From the NCBI RefSeq assembly GCF_014656055.1, contig NZ_BNBR01000006.1, positions 310,001 to 374,000 on the forward strand: 64,000 nucleotides of DNA. Reading direction: 5' to 3'. The notes beneath the pieces are model-generated. The model did not search any database. It had not been told where the DNA came from and saw only the letters and a list, made by a program, of their open reading frames with translations. The stretch is from Streptomyces griseosporeus. Lineage in GTDB: Bacteria; Actinomycetota; Actinomycetes; Streptomycetales; Streptomycetaceae. Shown here one piece after another: positions 61,405 through 64,000 of this stretch (the stretch's first letter is position 1; every line of letters starts with the position of its first letter). Made by a program: the position numbers and the translations under genes.

Positions 61405-63795
61405 ATGACGCACACCGATGCCGAACTCGATCCGGTGCGTGCCGTGCGGGCTCCGGCGACCCCGGCCGGCGGACTGACCGCCGCCCAGGTCGCCGAGCGG
61501 GTGGCGCGCGGTGACGTCAACGACGTACCCGTCCGCAGCAGCCGCTCGCTCGGCGAGATCGTCCGGGGGAACGTCTTCACCCGGTTCAACGCGATCATCG
61601 GCGTGCTGTGGCTGATCATGCTGTTCGTCGCGCCGATCCAGGACAGCCTGTTCGGCTTCGTGATCCTCGCCAACACCGGCATCGGCATCGTCCAGGAGTG
61701 GCGGGCCAAGCAGACCCTGGACTCCCTCGCCGTCATCGGCGAGGCCAAACCCATGGTGCGCCGGGACGGGGCCGCCGTCGCCCTGCACACCTCGGAGATC
61801 GTCCTCGACGACCTCCTGGAGATCGGCCCCGGCGACAAGATCGTCGTCGACGGGGTGTGCGTCGAGGCCGACGGACTGGAGATCGACGAGTCGCTGCTCA
61901 CCGGCGAGGCCGACCCCGTCGTCAAACACCCCGGCGACCCCGTCATGTCCGGCAGCTTCGTCGTCGCGGGCGGCGGCGCCTTCCAGGCCACCAAGGTGGG
62001 CCGCGAGGCCTACGCCGCGCAGCTCGCCGAGGAGGCGTCCCGCTTCACCCTCGTCCACTCCGAGCTGCGCTCCGGCATCTCCACCATCCTGAAGTACGTC
62101 ACCTGGATGATGGTGCCGACCGCGATCGGCCTCGTCATCAGCCAGCTCGTGGTCAAGGAGCACGGCTTCAAGGACTCCGTCGCCCGCACGGTCGGCGGCA
62201 TCGTCCCGATGGTCCCGGAGGGGCTGGTCCTGCTCACCTCCGTCGCCTTCGCGATAGGCGTCATACGGCTCGGCCGCCAGCAGTGCCTCGTACAGGAACT
62301 CCCCGCCATCGAGGGCCTCGCCCGCGTCGACACCGTCTGCCTCGACAAGACCGGCACCCTCACCGAGGGCGGCATGGACGTCACCGAGCTGCGGCTCCTC
62401 GACGGCAGCGACGGCACATACGTCCGCCGGGCGCTCGCCGCGCTCGGCGAGTCCGACCCGCGCCCCAACGCCTCCCTGAAGGCGGTCATCGACGCCTTCC
62501 CCGACAACGACGACTGGCGCTGCACCGAGTCCCTGCCCTTCTCCTCCGCCCGCAAGTACAGCGGCGGCACCTTCAGCGAGGGCGACGGCGAGTCCAGCAC
62601 CTGGCTGCTCGGCGCCCCCGACGTGCTGCTGCCGCCCGGCGACCCGGCGCTCGCCGACACCGAACAGCTCAACCGGCGGGGTCTGCGCGTCCTCCTCCTC
62701 GCCCGGGCCGTCCGCGACCTCGACGACCCCGAGGTCGCCCGGGGCGCCCGGCCCGCCGCGCTCGTCGTCCTCGACCAGCGGCTGCGGCCCGACGCCGCCG
62801 ACACCCTGCGCTACTTCGCCGAGCAGAACGTCCACGCCAAGGTCATCTCCGGCGACAACGCGGTCTCCGTCGGCGCGGTCGCCGCCAAGGTCGGGCTGAA
62901 CGGGGCCGCCGTGGACGCGCGCCGGCTGCCCGCCGAGCGGGACGGCATGGCACGGGAACTGGAGCAGGCCACCGTCTTCGGGCGGGTCACCCCGCAGCAG
63001 AAACGGGACATGGTCGGCGCGCTCCAGTCCCGCGGGCACACCGTCGCGATGACCGGCGACGGCGTCAACGACGTCCTCGCACTGAAGGACGCCGACATCG
63101 GCGTCGCCATGGGCTCCGGCTCCGAGGCCACCCGGGCCGTCGCCCAGATCGTGCTGCTGAACAACAGCTTCGCCACGCTGCCGTCGGTGGTCGGCGAGGG
63201 GCGGCGGGTCATCGGCAACATCACCCGCGTCGCCACGCTGTTCCTGGTCAAGACCGTGTACTCGGTGCTGCTGGCGCTGCTGGTGGTGTGCTGGCAGGTG
63301 GAGTACCCCTTCCTGCCGCGCCATCTGACCCTGCTGTCCACCCTCACCATCGGCGTCCCCGCGTTCTTCCTCGCGCTCGCCCCCAACAAGGAGCGCGCGA
63401 AACCCCACTTCGTGCGGCGGGTCATGCGGTACGCGATCCCCGGCGGGGTGGTCGCCGGGGTCGCCACCTTCGTGATGTATCTGGTCGCGCGGCACCACTA
63501 CACGGGGCCGGGGTCGCTGGACGCGGAGACCAGCGCGGCGACGCTGACGCTGTTCCTGATCTCCATGTGGGTGCTGGCGATCATCGCGCGGCCGTACACG
63601 TGGTGGCGGGTGGCGCTGGTCGCGGCGATGGGGGCCGCGTTCGTGGTGGTGCTGGCCGTGCCGTGGCTGCAGGAGTTCTTCGCGTTGAAGCTGGTCGGGA
63701 TGTCGATGCCGTGGACCGCCGTCGGCATCGCGGTGGTGGGAGCGGGGGTGCTGGAGGTTCTCTGGCGGGCGGTGGACCGGCGGTTTCCGGCGTAG
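61405..63795 (+). CDS. P-type cation-translocating ATPase (CtpE-like)
   Basis: 796 residues from ATG 61405. The phosphorylation motif DKTGTLT has Asp at 314, and the hinge GDGVND lies at 551-556. The actuator loop reads TGEADP (TGES in most P-types, with Ala for Ser), and the ion-site PEGL motif is in MVPEGLVLL. Heavy-metal HMA domains are absent, as are CPx motifs, which points away from Cu/Cd pumps. The overall length and PEGL/TGEA pattern match CtpE, the mycobacterial calcium-uptake ATPase. Cation not proven. Confidence 0.92.
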   Translation: MTHTDAELDPVRAVRAPATPAGGLTAAQVAERVARGDVNDVPVRSSRSLGEIVRGNVFTRFNAIIGVLWLIMLFVAPIQDSLFGFVILANTGIGIVQEWRAKQTLDSLAVIGEAKPMVRRDGAAVALHTSEIVLDDLLEIGPGDKIVVDGVCVEADGLEIDESLLTGEADPVVKHPGDPVMSGSFVVAGGGAFQATKVGREAYAAQLAEEASRFTLVHSELRSGISTILKYVTWMMVPTAIGLVISQLVVKEHGFKDSVARTVGGIVPMVPEGLVLLTSVAFAIGVIRLGRQQCLVQELPAIEGLARVDTVCLDKTGTLTEGGMDVTELRLLDGSDGTYVRRALAALGESDPRPNASLKAVIDAFPDNDDWRCTESLPFSSARKYSGGTFSEGDGESSTWLLGAPDVLLPPGDPALADTEQLNRRGLRVLLLARAVRDLDDPEVARGARPAALVVLDQRLRPDAADTLRYFAEQNVHAKVISGDNAVSVGAVAAKVGLNGAAVDARRLPAERDGMARELEQATVFGRVTPQQKRDMVGALQSRGHTVAMTGDGVNDVLALKDADIGVAMGSGSEATRAVAQIVLLNNSFATLPSVVGEGRRVIGNITRVATLFLVKTVYSVLLALLVVCWQVEYPFLPRHLTLLSTLTIGVPAFFLALAPNKERAKPHFVRRVMRYAIPGGVVAGVATFVMYLVARHHYTGPGSLDAETSAATLTLFLISMWVLAIIARPYTWWRVALVAAMGAAFVVVLAVPWLQEFFALKLVGMSMPWTAVGIAVVGAGVLEVLWRAVDRRFPA

Positions 63796-63811
63796 ACCGC
63801 CCTACCAGGCG

Positions 63812-64000
63812 TCAGTCGAACCAGCGGTCCCTCGCCAGCTCCTCCGTGCGTGAGGGATCTTCGAGCAGGGCCGCCACCTCGAAGCGGCGCGGCCACTGGC
63901 CCGCCGACCATGCCAGGCCCGCCGCCACGCCCTCCAGGGTGGACGCGTGCAGGACGCCGTCCGCGGTGACGCGCCAGTCGATCTCCACGCCGTCCACGAC
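63812..64000 (-). CDS. Unrecognised protein, C-terminal 62 codons only (cut by the window edge)
   Basis: The visible end reads VEIDWRVTADGVLHASTLEGVAAGLAWSAGQWPRRFEVAALLEDPSRTEELARDRWFD. It is soluble and acidic. No domain is recognised. It is convergent with the P-type ATPase, with a 16-base gap and no clear terminator. The start is outside the window. Confidence 0.6.
   Translation of the reverse strand, partial: VVDGVEIDWRVTADGVLHASTLEGVAAGLAWSAGQWPRRFEVAALLEDPSRTEELARDRWFD

Noticed and set aside
60940..63498. 852-codon minus-strand open frame
   Set aside because: It is antisense to the P-type ATPase, lacks any domain and shows the Gly/Asp/Val-rich composition of GC-frame shadows.

Overview
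The window is a high-GC actinobacterial chromosome segment, almost certainly Streptomyces. Codon third positions are nearly all G or C. GTG and TTG starts are frequent, and many TAGxxT-type -10 boxes lie 6-8 bases before a start codon, which suggests leaderless mRNAs. Gene families and order recall the Streptomyces coelicolor SCO4366-SCO4410 neighbourhood read in reverse (from memory, not searched). No rRNA, tRNA, CRISPR array, prophage or specialised-metabolite cluster was seen; most of the window is core or conserved chromosome.

Layout. 1-6.5 kb: end of a PNPOx-fold gene, a RimJ-type acetyltransferase, a Tat-exported tannase-like hydrolase, a flavin monooxygenase, and a divergent MFS exporter/GlxA-type regulator pair. 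6.8-10.7 kb: a regulatory block with a serine-kinase-like ATPase, a STAS anti-anti-sigma factor, and a sigma factor whose partner zinc-finger/maleylpyruvate-isomerase-like gene is frameshifted. A 173-bp MITE-like element then abuts purU. 10.9-20.7 kb: purU, a small conserved protein, a substrate-binding lipoprotein, a proline/glutamine-rich membrane protein, an NsdA-like TPR regulator, a Prim-Pol-like protein and an ABC transporter pair. 20.8-28.8 kb: an alpha/beta hydrolase lacking the nucleophile serine, the DtxR-family iron regulator (DmdR1-like) with an antisense ORF, a SIS protein (NagS-like) under a DasR-type operator, a RidA-GNAT fusion, a PAS/GAF protein, a structured short transcript with its own near-consensus promoter, a citrate-synthase-like enzyme and pdxH.

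28.9-39.0 kb is one tightly overlapped minus-strand operon of eight genes: TIGR03084 protein, AtuA-like, acyl-CoA carboxylase beta, biotin carboxylase/BCCP, acyl-CoA dehydrogenase, acyl-CoA ligase, enoyl-CoA hydratase and TetR. Its content parallels the Pseudomonas acyclic-terpene (atu) and leucine/isovalerate (liu) pathways, and a 12-bp palindrome lies at its promoter end. 39.2-47.2 kb: a methyltransferase, an EamA exporter, a large FAD/Fe-S oxidoreductase, serC, an oxidoreductase with an in-frame amber codon and an HxlR regulator.

47.2-53.1 kb: a CebR-box-controlled GH5-CBM2 cellulase, a secreted beta-propeller protein, an SGNH hydrolase, a Uma2-family protein, a class F sortase and a duplicated-domain surface protein. 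53.3-54.2 kb is a large inverted repeat built of about 60-bp units, next to the 3' remnant of an XRE regulator gene and an intact DUF397 gene. 55-64 kb: an aldo/keto reductase, a 29-residue membrane peptide, ThpR, a GNAT, an MFS/MarR pair, an orphan ribbon-helix-helix protein, an NCS2 purine permease, a DUF2530 protein, a CtpE-like P-type ATPase and a partial gene at the right edge.
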